Below are positions 19,880 to 28,813 of a stretch of 64,000 nt of DNA, in pieces (the stretch's first letter is position 1; every line of letters begins with the position of its first letter). Origin of the DNA: M0108 sp963841065 (GTDB taxonomy: Bacteria; Pseudomonadota; Gammaproteobacteria; Chromatiales; Chromatiaceae); the NCBI GenBank assembly GCA_963841065.1, contig CAWJBI010000020.1, positions 107,361 through 171,360 on the forward strand, written 5' to 3'. Position numbers and translations under genes: made by a program. The notes under the pieces were generated by a model, which worked only from the letters and a program-made list of their open reading frames with translations, ran no database searches and was not told where the DNA came from.

Positions 19880-20797
19880 CTAGACCGCCCGCGCCCGCGC
19901 GCGCTGCCGTAGGTGGTGGATCAGGGACAGATGAATCTCCTCGTCGGTGCGCACCGGCAGCAGGGTGACGGCAAGCCGGTAGGTCATGGCGCGCAACATG
20001 GCTCGGCGCTCCAGCCAGGCCTGGCGATAGTCGAGACGTGCCTGGGGATCATCGGTATCGATCTCGATCAGGGTGCCATCGGTGCCGGTGAAGGTCGCTA
20101 CCCCCATGGCCGGGATCTCCCAGTCCGCCGGGTCGTCCACCGGGATCAGGGCAACGGCGTTGCGCTGGATCAGGGTGCCGAGGATGGGCTCCAACTCCAA
20201 GGGGTCACGGTTGAGATCGGCGATGATAAAGACCAGGGAACCGGTGGGGATGCCGCTAGTGGCGCGCCTCAGGGCCATGCCCAGGCAGTCGATGGAGGCC
20301 TTCTGTTCGGCACCGGGCACGGTCAAGGCCCGGAGCAGTTGCCAGAGGGCGCGGCGCCCCCGGGAGGGCCGGAAGTGCTGGAGCCCGGCGATGGGGTCAC
20401 CGAAGACCAGGCCGCCGACCCGATCGTTGAGGCGGCTCGCCGCCCAGCCGACGAGGGCGGCGGCGCGCGCGGCCTGGACCGACTTGAAGGTGCCGCGGGT
20501 GCCGAAGCTCATGTGGGGCCCCTTGTCCACGCACAGCACCACCGAGCGCTCGCGCTCCTCGCGGAAGACCTTCATGTGCGGTTCGTTGGTGCGGGCCGTG
20601 ACCTTCCAGTCCATGTAGCGGATGTCGTCGCCCTCGCGGTACTCGCGCACCTCCTCGAAATTGACGCCGGCGCCCCGAAACACGGACGCATAGAGCCCGG
20701 CGAAGGAGGAATTGACCAGATGGCGTGACGGCAGGCCCAGGGTATGGGCCTGATGGCGCAACTCCAGCAGGTCGTCGAGGCGGGGATAGAGACTCAA
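19880..20797 (-). CDS. DUF58 domain protein of moxR-bat operon
   Basis: The protein has 305 residues if the TTG at 20797 is the start (LSLYPRLDDLLELRHQA); the stop of moxR overlaps or abuts this point. The signature DUF58 block is present: FEEVREYREGDDIRYMDWKVTART, then MKVFREERERSVVLCVDKGPHM. This region has a degenerate vWA fold. The C-terminal half (VFIIADLNRDPLELEPIL, LIPVDDPADWEIP) is typical. There are no membrane helices. A longer frame starting at 21022 is only the shadow of moxR. DUF58 proteins accompany MoxR ATPases, but their exact role is unknown. Confidence 0.85.
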   Translation of the reverse strand: MSLYPRLDDLLELRHQAHTLGLPSRHLVNSSFAGLYASVFRGAGVNFEEVREYREGDDIRYMDWKVTARTNEPHMKVFREERERSVVLCVDKGPHMSFGTRGTFKSVQAARAAALVGWAASRLNDRVGGLVFGDPIAGLQHFRPSRGRRALWQLLRALTVPGAEQKASIDCLGMALRRATSGIPTGSLVFIIADLNRDPLELEPILGTLIQRNAVALIPVDDPADWEIPAMGVATFTGTDGTLIEIDTDDPQARLDYRQAWLERRAMLRAMTYRLAVTLLPVRTDEEIHLSLIHHLRQRARARAV

Positions 20798-20799
20798 GG

Positions 20800-21756
20800 T
20801 CAGGGAATGGCGACCAGATTGAGCAGGCGGGCGATGAAATCGTCCGTGGTGATGCCCTCCGCCTCGGCCTCGAAGGTGAGCAGCAGGCGGTGGCGCAGAA
20901 TCTCCGGGGCCACGGACTGAATGTGATGGGGGGCGACAAAGGGATCGCCGTCGAGCCAGGCGCGGGCGCGGGCGCAGCGGGCCAGGCCGATACTGGCGCG
21001 GGGCGAGGCGCCGAAACGGCACCAGCGGGCCAGGTCCGGGTCATAGACCCGGGGGTTGCGGGTCGCCTGAACTAAATCAACAATATAGCTATTGAGCTTG
21101 GGGTCCAGATAGAGGCCCGCCACGTCCCGGCGCATGGCAAAGAGCTCCGCCTGGGTCAGCCGCTTGACGGGGGGCTTGTGACTTGCTTTCTGCTGGGCCA
21201 GGTCTAGCGCGAGGATCTTGAGCTCCTCGTCGCGGCTGGGGTATTCGACCACCGCCTCCATCAGGAAGCGGTCGAGCTGGGCCTCGGGCAGGTGATAGGT
21301 GCCCTCCTGCTCCACTGGGTTCTGGGTCGCCAGCACCATGAAGAGCTTGGGCAGGGGGTAAGTACGCTGACCCACCGTGATCTGCTGCTCGGCCATGGCC
21401 TCCAGCAGGGCCGACTGGACCTTGGCCGGGGCACGGTTGACTTCGTCGGCGAGCAGGATGTTGTGGAAGAGGGGGCCGGGCCGAAACTCGAACTCGCCCT
21501 TTTCGTGGCGGTAAATGTCGGTGCCGATCAGGTCCGAGGGCAGCAGGTCCGGGGTGAACTGGACGCGGTGGAAGTCGCCCTCCAGGGACTCGGCCAGAGC
21601 CTTGACCGCCGTGGTCTTGGCCAGGCCCGGCATGCCCTCCACCAGCAGATGGCCGTCGCTCAGCAGGCAGATGAGCATGCTGTCGACGAAGCTTTGCTGA
21701 CCAATGATGCGGGAGGCGATGTGATCGCGGACGTGGGTGAGATCGGCGGGGGTCAT
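20800..21756 (-). CDS. moxR: MoxR-family AAA+ ATPase
   Basis: The protein has 318 residues starting MTPADLTHVRDHIASRIIGQ. The Walker A motif GMPGLAKT, Walker B LLADEVNR, sensor region LATQNPVEQEGTYHLPEAQLDRF and the C-terminal helical lid (SPRASIGLARCARARA) are all present and in order. MoxR ATPases act as chaperone-like remodelers working with vWA proteins, here BatA and BatB. It is the first gene of the seven-gene minus-strand operon. The 484 bases upstream are shared with the divergent typA gene. Confidence 0.92.
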   Translation of the reverse strand: MTPADLTHVRDHIASRIIGQQSFVDSMLICLLSDGHLLVEGMPGLAKTTAVKALAESLEGDFHRVQFTPDLLPSDLIGTDIYRHEKGEFEFRPGPLFHNILLADEVNRAPAKVQSALLEAMAEQQITVGQRTYPLPKLFMVLATQNPVEQEGTYHLPEAQLDRFLMEAVVEYPSRDEELKILALDLAQQKASHKPPVKRLTQAELFAMRRDVAGLYLDPKLNSYIVDLVQATRNPRVYDPDLARWCRFGASPRASIGLARCARARAWLDGDPFVAPHHIQSVAPEILRHRLLLTFEAEAEGITTDDFIARLLNLVAIP

Positions 21757-22240
21757 GAGCTGCGGCTTCCGGGTTCAATCAGACGATCACGCCCGCGGGT
21801 GGCGGACGGCATGGCACTGGCTTGGCACTGAATCCCGGGTCCTCCCCGGTTGTTGTGATTCCTTGCCTCCGCGCCGCAAGGGCGCCGGACGCAGGTCGCG
21901 CCTCGACGACCCTCGGTGCCAGGCCGCCACCCTTGCCTCCAGTGCCCGCGACGGACCTGGAGTCAAAACGCGAGATTATAATCCTGACCTTTTTGGACCT
22001 GGCTTGCAAGCCCAAGCTTGGATTGGAAAATTTTCTGGATAATCGCAATATTCCGATATTCTTATACTATTCGGTGAAACCGGGCGCGAGCCAGGGTCAC
22101 CCGGGAACAGCACCGCATCCCATAAACCCGTTACCGCCCTTTTCGGCTATAATGCCGGGTTCTTCCGGCCTTGCCCCGCGAATCATGCCTTCCGCCATCC
22201 GGTTTCACCACCGGCGCCAACCTTTGAGAGCTGTCCCACC
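21757..22240. promoter_or_regulatory. Divergent intergenic region, moxR operon / typA
   Basis: These 484 bases contain no gene. They hold two TATAAT matches on the plus strand at 21977-21982 and 22148-22153; the second lies 88 bases before typA. Neither has a good -35 hexamer at 17 bp. The middle (21965-22075) is AT-rich, with small palindromes (GCTTGCAAGC at 22002). Promoters for both operons must lie here, but the assignment of the exact hexamers is weak. Confidence 0.4.
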
Positions 22241-24055
22241 GTGATCGAAAAGCTGCGTAATATCGCCATCATCGCCCATGTCGACCATGGCAAGACTACC
22301 CTGGTGGACAAGCTGCTCCAGCAGTCCGGCACCCTGGGGGATCGCTTCGGTCCGGTGGAACGGGTCATGGACTCCAACGACCTGGAGAAGGAGCGGGGCA
22401 TCACCATCCTTTCCAAGAATACCGCCCTGCGCTGGGAAGACTACCGGATCAACATCGTTGACACCCCCGGCCACGCCGACTTCGGCGGCGAGGTGGAGCG
22501 GGTGCTGTCCATGGTGGATTCGGTCCTGCTGCTGGTGGATGCCCAGGAGGGCCCCATGCCGCAGACCCGCTTTGTCACCCAGAAGGCCTTCGACCATGGC
22601 CTGCGGCCCATCCTGGTGGTAAACAAGATCGATCGGCCAGGGGCGCGGCCGGACTGGGTCATCAACCAGGTCTTCGAACTCTTCGACCGCCTCGGCGCCA
22701 GCGACGAGCAACTCGACTTCCCCATCATCTACGCCTCCGCCCTCAATGGCTATGCCAACCTGACGGACGACATTCACGAGGGCGACATGACGCCCCTCTT
22801 CAAGGCCATCGTCGAGCACTGCCCGGCGCCAGCGGTGGATCTGGATGGTCCCTTCCAGATGCAGATTTCCACCCTGGACTACAGCAGCTTCGTCGGCGCC
22901 ATTGCCATTGGCCGCATCCAGCGCGGCAGTGTCCGGCCCAACCAGCAGGTGGTCCTGGTCAAGCCCGATGGCACCCGCCGCCGCGCCAAGATCGGCCTGG
23001 TCTATGGCTACCTCGGCCTGAATCGTTACGAGATCAAGAGCGCCAATGCCGGCGACATCATCGCCATCACTGGTATCGATGCCCCCAACGTCTCCGATAC
23101 CCTCTGCGACCCGGACAACGTGGAGGCCCTGCCGGCCCTGTCGGTGGACGAGCCCACGGTGACCATGACCTTTCAGGTCAACACCTCCCCCTTCGCCGGC
23201 CGGGAGGGCAAGTATCTGACCTCGCGCCAACTCAAGGACCGCCTGGAACGGGAGCTGATCCACAACGTCGCCCTGCGGGTCGAGGAAGGCAATGATCCGG
23301 AGAAGTTTCGCGTCTCCGGTCGCGGGGAGTTGCACCTCTCGATCCTGCTCGAAAACATGCGCCGGGAGGGCTACGAGATGGCCGTCTCCCGCCCCGAGGT
23401 CATCTTCCGCGAGATCGATGGCGTCATTTGCGAGCCCTACGAACAACTCACGGTGGATCTGGATGAGAACAGCCAGGGCGCCATCATGCAGGCCCTGGGG
23501 GAGCGCCGCGGGGAGCTCAAGGACCTAGTGCCCGATGGCAATGGCCGGGTGCGCATGGACTATGAGATCCCCTCCCGCGGCCTCATCGGCTTCCAGACCG
23601 AGTTCATGACCCTGACCTCCGGTACCGGCCTCAAATACCACGTCTTCGACCACTATGGCCCCGCCAACCCCGGCGGCATCGCCCCCCGCCGCAACGGCGC
23701 CCTCATCTCCAATGGCCAGGGCAAGGTGCTCGGCTACGCCCTCTTCAACCTCCAGGACCGCGGTCGCCTGATGGCCAGCCCCGGCGACGAGGTCTATGAA
23801 GGCCAGATCGTCGGCATCCACTCCCGCGACAACGACCTCACCGTCAACCCCCTCAAGGCCAAGCAGCTCACCAACATCCGCGCCGCCGGCTCCGACGAGA
23901 ACATCCTCCTCACCCCCCCGATCCGCTTCAGCCTGGAACAGGCCCTGGAGTTTATCGAGCCCGACGAGTTGGTGGAGATCACCCCCAAGGCCATCCGCAT
24001 TCGCAAACGCCACCTCAAGGAGTTCGAGCGCAAGAAGGCGAACCGGGCCGCATGA
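22241..24055 (+). CDS. typA: Ribosome-associated GTPase TypA/BipA
   Basis: The protein has 604 residues with a GTG start at 22241, the usual length for the family. G1 is AHVDHGKT, G3 is DTPGHADFGGEVER, G4 is NKID and the switch-I ERGITI is present. The later domains include the EF-G-like beta barrel, the RVSGRGELHLSILLENMRREG block and the C-terminal domain specific to BipA (SRGLIGFQTEFMTLT, ISNGQGKVLGYALFNLQDRGR). It binds the 70S ribosome and acts in 50S assembly and stress or low-temperature growth. It is monocistronic, with its own upstream region. All motifs are intact. Confidence 0.97.
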   Translation: MIEKLRNIAIIAHVDHGKTTLVDKLLQQSGTLGDRFGPVERVMDSNDLEKERGITILSKNTALRWEDYRINIVDTPGHADFGGEVERVLSMVDSVLLLVDAQEGPMPQTRFVTQKAFDHGLRPILVVNKIDRPGARPDWVINQVFELFDRLGASDEQLDFPIIYASALNGYANLTDDIHEGDMTPLFKAIVEHCPAPAVDLDGPFQMQISTLDYSSFVGAIAIGRIQRGSVRPNQQVVLVKPDGTRRRAKIGLVYGYLGLNRYEIKSANAGDIIAITGIDAPNVSDTLCDPDNVEALPALSVDEPTVTMTFQVNTSPFAGREGKYLTSRQLKDRLERELIHNVALRVEEGNDPEKFRVSGRGELHLSILLENMRREGYEMAVSRPEVIFREIDGVICEPYEQLTVDLDENSQGAIMQALGERRGELKDLVPDGNGRVRMDYEIPSRGLIGFQTEFMTLTSGTGLKYHVFDHYGPANPGGIAPRRNGALISNGQGKVLGYALFNLQDRGRLMASPGDEVYEGQIVGIHSRDNDLTVNPLKAKQLTNIRAAGSDENILLTPPIRFSLEQALEFIEPDELVEITPKAIRIRKRHLKEFERKKANRAA

Positions 24056-24107
24056 GCGCACCTCGGCGCCCGAGCGGGGGCCGCACCGCACCCATCACCA
24101 CCAACAA

Positions 24108-24129
24108 AAAGGGGCCCGAAGGCCCCTTT
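24108..24129 (-). terminator. UUCG-loop terminator between typA and glycosyltransferase operon
   Basis: The stem AAAGGGGCC/GGCCCCTTT has a CGAA loop on the plus strand, which is UUCG on the minus strand. It is preceded on the plus strand by AAAAA, so minus-strand transcripts get GGCCCCTTTTTG. It should end the minus-strand glycosyltransferase operon and, with its short T-run, perhaps typA as well. The same stem and loop recur at 33045-33064. Confidence 0.8.
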
Positions 24130-24294
24130 GATGCGCCAACTGAGGGGGTTGAGGAGTACACCTGCCGCCTCGTTACGCGGATCCTGACCCGGCTCCAGTA
24201 GTTCCACCAGGGCATCAGACAGCCGCAGAGATTGCACCTACCCATCCATCCTGTCATCACTTCTCCCGCCTCACCGGTCCCTGCCGCAACCTCC
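24130..24294. other. Short intergenic stretch, nothing recognised
   Basis: The 165 bases between the terminator and the stop of the last glycosyltransferase gene contain no supportable gene or motif. Confidence 0.3.
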
Positions 24295-25194
24295 TCAAAG
24301 GACATCTCGACCCAACGTTTTCTTCAGGTAAGCCTGACAGAGCGCCACCTGGCATTCACAGAAAAATGCATCACGCTCCTGCCCAAGCAGCGCGAAAACA
24401 ATGTTTGCCAATGAACCGGCAACAGCAAACAGCGCGTACTTCAGCAACTTGACAAAACGGCTGGGGGCCGACAGGTAGTGCTGCTCCAGCAAGGCAGCGG
24501 AAATCCCCTGCCAGTGGGCTCGTTCCTTGACCCATGCCTTCGTCAGACGACTCGCGGATATCTGATGGTGCACCACGGCGCGGGGAGCATAGCGGATGTC
24601 GTATCCTGCCCTTTCCACCCGCAGGCACAAGTCTGTCTCCTCCCCAGAGAGAAGGATCTGTCCGGTCCGTCCCAGGATAGAACTGAACCCGCCTACGGAC
24701 TCCAGTACCGTCCTGCGGAAGGCTATGTTCGTCCCAGCCGGATAGTCCGAATAACGAAGAGCGGTGACATCGCCATAATCGACAACGGTAAAGAAACAGA
24801 CATGCCTCTCATGCAGCCATGAGGGCTTGCCATTTCCCCCCCATTCAGGCACAACCTGTCCGCCGGCACAGCCAACGGCAGGATCCGCGAACAGATCATC
24901 CAGTCTTTGCAACCATTCGGGCTCCGGCCAGGCATCGTCATCGATGAAACCGATCAACTCCCCTCTGCTCTCTGCGATGCCCCGGTTGCGAGCATGGGAG
25001 AGCCCAAGTCGCTCCTCCCGTACACAGCGTACACCAGCAGCGGCCGCAACGGCGGCAGTGCCGTCGCTTGATGCATTGTCAATGACAATGATCTCGTAAC
25101 GGTCAAGAGGATAATCAAGAGCCTGGACCTTCGGCAGGTTGTCCGCCAGATCGGCGGCACGATTATGGCTGCAAATGATGATGGACCAGGGCAT
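24295..25194 (-). CDS. Family 2 glycosyltransferase
   Basis: The protein has 299 residues. The N-terminal nucleotide-sugar-binding fold is WSIIICSHNRAADLADNLPKV, followed by EIIVIDNASSDGTAAV. The metal-binding DXD-like motif lies in ELIGFIDDDAWPEPEWL. ILLSGEETDLCLRVERAGYDI supplies the ED acceptor/catalytic motif of GT-A inverting enzymes. A hydrophobic C-terminal helix (YALFAVAGSLANIVFALLG) may touch the membrane. It is last in the four-gene cluster, 6 bases after the next gene. Its sequence is close to the GT2 half of the 28814-31174 fusion (same LLSNEE/LLSGEE and HRTYWQG-like regions). The sugar and acceptor are unknown. Confidence 0.85.
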   Translation of the reverse strand: MPWSIIICSHNRAADLADNLPKVQALDYPLDRYEIIVIDNASSDGTAAVAAAAGVRCVREERLGLSHARNRGIAESRGELIGFIDDDAWPEPEWLQRLDDLFADPAVGCAGGQVVPEWGGNGKPSWLHERHVCFFTVVDYGDVTALRYSDYPAGTNIAFRRTVLESVGGFSSILGRTGQILLSGEETDLCLRVERAGYDIRYAPRAVVHHQISASRLTKAWVKERAHWQGISAALLEQHYLSAPSRFVKLLKYALFAVAGSLANIVFALLGQERDAFFCECQVALCQAYLKKTLGRDVL

Positions 25195-25200
25195 GGGGCC

Positions 25201-26055
25201 TCAGTGGACGTAACAAGAGGTGGATTTATTGCCCTTATATAAGTAAAAAGGCCGGACCAACGGAAAGAGCACTTCAGCCAGCCGCTTAACCTTGAAGGTC
25301 AATACACCATAGCCCAGGGCACACCAGATGAGTGGATTGGCCATGTCCAGCAACATATCCCCTAGCGAGTAGCTAATACCGACAGAGCGCCAGCCGAGCC
25401 CTTCATTTTCACATCGTTTTGCCAAGCTCTGCAGATTGTACATGTGGCTATGGTAATCAAGGACATCCATTGCCTGATGTATCTTGTATCCAGCGGTAAC
25501 AATGCTCCTCTGGAATACCTTGTCCTCACTCATTTCGACGCGGCCAAGTGGGTGTTTCTCCCAGACCGAGCGGCGGATTGCACAGGCGGTAAACGAAAGC
25601 CCCACATTATTGTAAGCCTTCATCCATTTCTTCACGTCGCGGGTATAGTAGAAAAGCCGAAGCCTCTCCCAGTAAAATAGTTCCGTATTCACATCAGGAG
25701 TGTCGCACCCCTGAACCACCGCAACCTGAGGATCGGCAAAGGGCTTCACCAGACGAGCCAGCCAGTCGGTGCCGACGGGGATGGCATCCTGTGAGATGGG
25801 TACCACGATGTCCCCCTTGGCAAGGCTGAAACCATAGTCACGGGTGAGCCCGAAATTAAAGTCCTGGGGCTGGACTTGAAAGAGGCAGACAGCGGTGCGT
25901 TCAAGCAATTCAAGGGTGCCGTCGGTAGAGCCGGAGTCAACAGCGACAACCTCTACCTCTCCTTCATACTCCTGCATAAGCACAGCTTCAAGAGAACTGG
26001 CGAACAATTCGCCGCCATTCTTCGTCAGGTAGACAACTGACACCGTAAGACTCAT
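25201..26055 (-). CDS. Family 2 glycosyltransferase (rhamnosyltransferase-like)
   Basis: The protein has 284 residues: VSVVYLTKNGGELFASSLEAVL, then VEVVAVDSGSTDGTLELL and GDIVVPISQDAIPVGTDWL, where the DXD position reads SQDA. This arrangement matches rhamnosyl-/polysaccharide GT2 enzymes. Acceptor-side residues include SEDKVFQRSIVTAGYKI. Its stop precedes the next gene by 6 bases and its start overlaps the upstream fusion gene by 4 bases, so the operon is tightly packed. Base composition is much less GC-rich than the flanking housekeeping genes. Confidence 0.82.
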   Translation of the reverse strand: MSLTVSVVYLTKNGGELFASSLEAVLMQEYEGEVEVVAVDSGSTDGTLELLERTAVCLFQVQPQDFNFGLTRDYGFSLAKGDIVVPISQDAIPVGTDWLARLVKPFADPQVAVVQGCDTPDVNTELFYWERLRLFYYTRDVKKWMKAYNNVGLSFTACAIRRSVWEKHPLGRVEMSEDKVFQRSIVTAGYKIHQAMDVLDYHSHMYNLQSLAKRCENEGLGWRSVGISYSLGDMLLDMANPLIWCALGYGVLTFKVKRLAEVLFPLVRPFYLYKGNKSTSCYVH

Positions 26056-28490
26056 GGGTGCTGAGTCCTCCCGGATATCAGAGTCTGCAGATGGCTTCTC
26101 AAACTGCCGGCAACGGCCTCATAACCAAAGTTCATCTCCATAAAGCGCAGGCCGTTTAGTGAACAAGCCGCCCACAGATCTGGTTCCTCCAGCAGCCGTA
26201 CAACTGCAGCGGCAAAATCTCCAGGAGCGTCGGTAACAAATGCGACCTTACCAGAGACGAGATCCATCCCCTGTGCTCCAACACTGGTGGTTACCAGCGG
26301 CAGACCCGCAGCCAATGCCTCCCCCACTTTGCCCTTGAGACCTGCACCGTAGCGGAGCGGAGCAACGGACACCATGCACTTGTCCAGGAAGGGTGTCGTC
26401 TTGGGGACAAAACCGAGGATTGACACATCGGGAGCCGCCATCTTCCTGATATGCTCCGGCGGACTGTCTCCAACCACGTACAGATGTATACCCGGCACAC
26501 GCCGGCGCACGAGGGGCATGATGTCCCGACAGAAGAATTCAACCGCATCGACGTTCGGCTGATGCACAAAGCCGCCGACAAAGAGCAGTGAATACTCTTC
26601 CCGCTGCTGGCGCGGTACGACCTCTTCTGCGACATTATGGATATTGGGAACGATGGTAATGGATTCGGCAGCTATCCCCTCGGCTAATAACACATGCCGA
26701 TCGAGGCTACTCACGACCCACACATTGTCAGCTTTCTGATAGGCACTCACTTCTGATCGCCTGGTGTTCTCAGCCTGCGACCGCAGCGACTCGTCTTGGA
26801 GGGTCTCAGACATCATGCGTTCACGGATAAAGTGCACATCGACGCTATCTATGACAAAAGGCACCGTCGGACACATCCTACGGAGGAGAGGTATGTATTT
26901 CAGCCCAAGCGTGTAGAACTCGCATATGACGGCACCGATTTCACGGGACTTCAGCAGCATGCGAAGCCCCGACTCCGAATCGATGCAGTCAATCCCCAGG
27001 TCAAGAAGCGCCTGCAGATACTTGAGCTCACCCTGAGGGACAAAGCGCTCCCAAATGCCATTATTGAAATAGACAATATTATAATCCGTCACAAGAATCT
27101 GCAAGATCCGGAAAAGACGCAGATCGCCAGATGCCCTGTCGTATTCGGGAAGGCGGGGGGCAATAAACAGCAGAGTAGGCCTTGAGGGGTCTATCCCATG
27201 CTCTTTCAGGTAGTATGGACTTGATGGGGCCTTGTGGCCTCTTAACTTACCAAGCAGCTTTCGGATGGGCATTGTGGCTCGCCAACTGAGGGATTCGAGC
27301 ATTGCTGCAAGCTGGTATTCCGTCTCTGAAAGCTTGTATTCCGTCTCTGCAAGCTGGTGCTCCGTCTCTGCAAGCTGGTGCTCCTTCTCTGCAAGCTGGT
27401 GCTCCTTCTCTGCAAGCTGGCGCTCCGTCTCTGCAAGCTGGTGCTCCTTCTCTGCAAACTGGTGCTCCTTCTCTGCAAGCTGACACTCCTTTTCCTTGAG
27501 CTGATAGGCCGTTGCTTCAAGTTCTTGCTGCAGTGCCAGAACCTCACGCGATGGGCGATCAAGCTCTGCCTGCAACTTTATAGCCCAATCAGCGGGGGCA
27601 TCCGCCTGGACCCGGGCTCTGAATGTTCCTGCCCGCAAAAGTAGCTGGAGATATGGCGAACAGAAATCGGCTAGGTCCATCTCTTCAAGGAGGAGGGGTA
27701 CCTGGCTGCGCTTCAGTGCGCGGCAACACTCTTCAACACCATCAATCAATTCCTTCTGGCGCTGCTCAAAGGACGGCAACTGATAATCAGGATACAGTTT
27801 TGCCCAGTACAGCTTTCCCTGTTCGTATTTCATGAACTGAGTATAGAGCCCCTCAATGCTGGTACGGTGCTTATGGTAGACGAGGGCTTCGGGGATGAAC
27901 TTGACCTGGAGTCCAAGCTGCTTCTGCATCCGCCAGGCGATATCAGCATCACCGCCAGAGGTCATCTCTGGCACGAAAAGCCCCACCTTCTCGAAAACCT
28001 CACGCCTATAGGCCGAGTTGGCCGTCTGCGTGTAGGGAAGGTAGGAGCAGGAGAGAGTGCCTCCCTGCCGCAAAATGCCGGCTCGCTCTGAGAACTTCTC
28101 CACCAGGCTCGTGGGTTGATACGCCTCGATCTCACCGGCAAAACAGCCGGCAGTCTGATCCTCCCAATACTTGACCAGGTTCTTCAGCCAACCGGGGGTA
28201 ACGATGCAATCGGCGTCAGTGAAAGCGATCAATTCACCTTGCGCAGCCAGTATTCCTTTGTTTCGAGCAGCATATGAGCTCTTGATGGTGAGTTCGTTGA
28301 GGATAGTGACGTTGTAGTCTCTGGCGATGTCAAGGGTGGCATCGGTGGAGCCATTGTCGACCAAAATCACTTCGAGGTTTTCAGAGGGGTAATCCAGCTT
28401 TGCCAGCGAGTCGAGACAAAGCCGCAGCGTGCTCTCTGTGTTCAAAGCAGGCACAACTACACTGATTTTAGGAAGAGCGTAAACAGACAT
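26052..28490 (-). CDS. Two-domain glycosyltransferase: GT2, heptad coiled coil, GT4-like
   Basis: The protein has 812 residues. Residues 1-240 are a GT2 domain (ISVVVPALNTESTLRLCLDSL, VILVDNGSTDATLDI, LIAFTDADCIVTPGWL). Residues about 325-398 are nine near-identical heptads of the form AEKEHQL / AETEHQL, a continuous coiled coil. Residues about 430-800 are a GT-B domain (LLFVGGFVHQPNVDAVEFF, GIHLYVVGDSPPEHIRKMA, APLRYGAGLKGKVGEALAAGLPLVTTSVGAQGM), the last block being the donor-site E-x7-E region. The fusion suggests that two sugars are added by one protein held apart or oligomerised by the coiled coil. The linker ends in a SLSWRATMPIRKLLG segment that also occurs at the end of the neighbouring 786-residue enzyme. 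Confidence 0.85.
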   Translation of the reverse strand: MSVYALPKISVVVPALNTESTLRLCLDSLAKLDYPSENLEVILVDNGSTDATLDIARDYNVTILNELTIKSSYAARNKGILAAQGELIAFTDADCIVTPGWLKNLVKYWEDQTAGCFAGEIEAYQPTSLVEKFSERAGILRQGGTLSCSYLPYTQTANSAYRREVFEKVGLFVPEMTSGGDADIAWRMQKQLGLQVKFIPEALVYHKHRTSIEGLYTQFMKYEQGKLYWAKLYPDYQLPSFEQRQKELIDGVEECCRALKRSQVPLLLEEMDLADFCSPYLQLLLRAGTFRARVQADAPADWAIKLQAELDRPSREVLALQQELEATAYQLKEKECQLAEKEHQFAEKEHQLAETERQLAEKEHQLAEKEHQLAETEHQLAETEYKLSETEYQLAAMLESLSWRATMPIRKLLGKLRGHKAPSSPYYLKEHGIDPSRPTLLFIAPRLPEYDRASGDLRLFRILQILVTDYNIVYFNNGIWERFVPQGELKYLQALLDLGIDCIDSESGLRMLLKSREIGAVICEFYTLGLKYIPLLRRMCPTVPFVIDSVDVHFIRERMMSETLQDESLRSQAENTRRSEVSAYQKADNVWVVSSLDRHVLLAEGIAAESITIVPNIHNVAEEVVPRQQREEYSLLFVGGFVHQPNVDAVEFFCRDIMPLVRRRVPGIHLYVVGDSPPEHIRKMAAPDVSILGFVPKTTPFLDKCMVSVAPLRYGAGLKGKVGEALAAGLPLVTTSVGAQGMDLVSGKVAFVTDAPGDFAAAVVRLLEEPDLWAACSLNGLRFMEMNFGYEAVAGSLRSHLQTLISGRTQHP
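27300..27500. repeat. 21-bp tandem repeat encoding coiled-coil heptads
   Basis: About nine 21-base units (TCTGCAAGCTGGTGCTCCTT and variants) lie in tandem inside the 812-residue glycosyltransferase gene. Each encodes one heptad, and the units are nearly identical at DNA level, implying recent expansion or homogenisation. There are no spacers, so this is not a CRISPR array. Confidence 0.92.
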
Positions 28491-28813
28491 ATGGCCCCGT
28501 ACTTATACCCCTAACGCATTGAAGATATCATTACTATCGGCTATCTTTTTCATGCTAAGTAAGCGTTGCATGATTACATACTATTACCCTGAACACTACA
28601 CCGCTATATCCCGCACCATTTTGAACTGTGTTAATGCCCGGATTTACAAGACCTTCATTAGCATTAAGCCTATTTATTTTAAGTCCAACTACTAACCCCG
28701 TCATCTCGTTACGGGTGGAAACAAGGACTATCTTTCAATAGCATTTAAGCAGGTTGATTCATATCTGCACACTTTGTTGATTATCAACAACAAACTCAAA
28801 ACAGTGCACCGTT
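28491..28813. promoter_or_regulatory. AT-rich intergenic region in glycosyltransferase island
   Basis: These 323 bases contain no gene. The composition is markedly AT-rich compared with the window average. A perfect palindrome TTGTTGATTATCAACAA lies at 28774-28790, just after the stop of the 28814-31174 gene (minus strand). The region presumably holds the promoter for the three downstream genes; no hexamers are convincing enough to name. Confidence 0.45.

Noticed and set aside
22205..23446. 413-codon minus-strand frame across typA
   Set aside because: It is the antisense shadow of the intact typA gene in high-GC DNA, with no protein motif.
27300..27500. Regular 21-bp repeats resembling a CRISPR array
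   Set aside because: There are no unique spacers and the unit is one heptad in an open coding frame.
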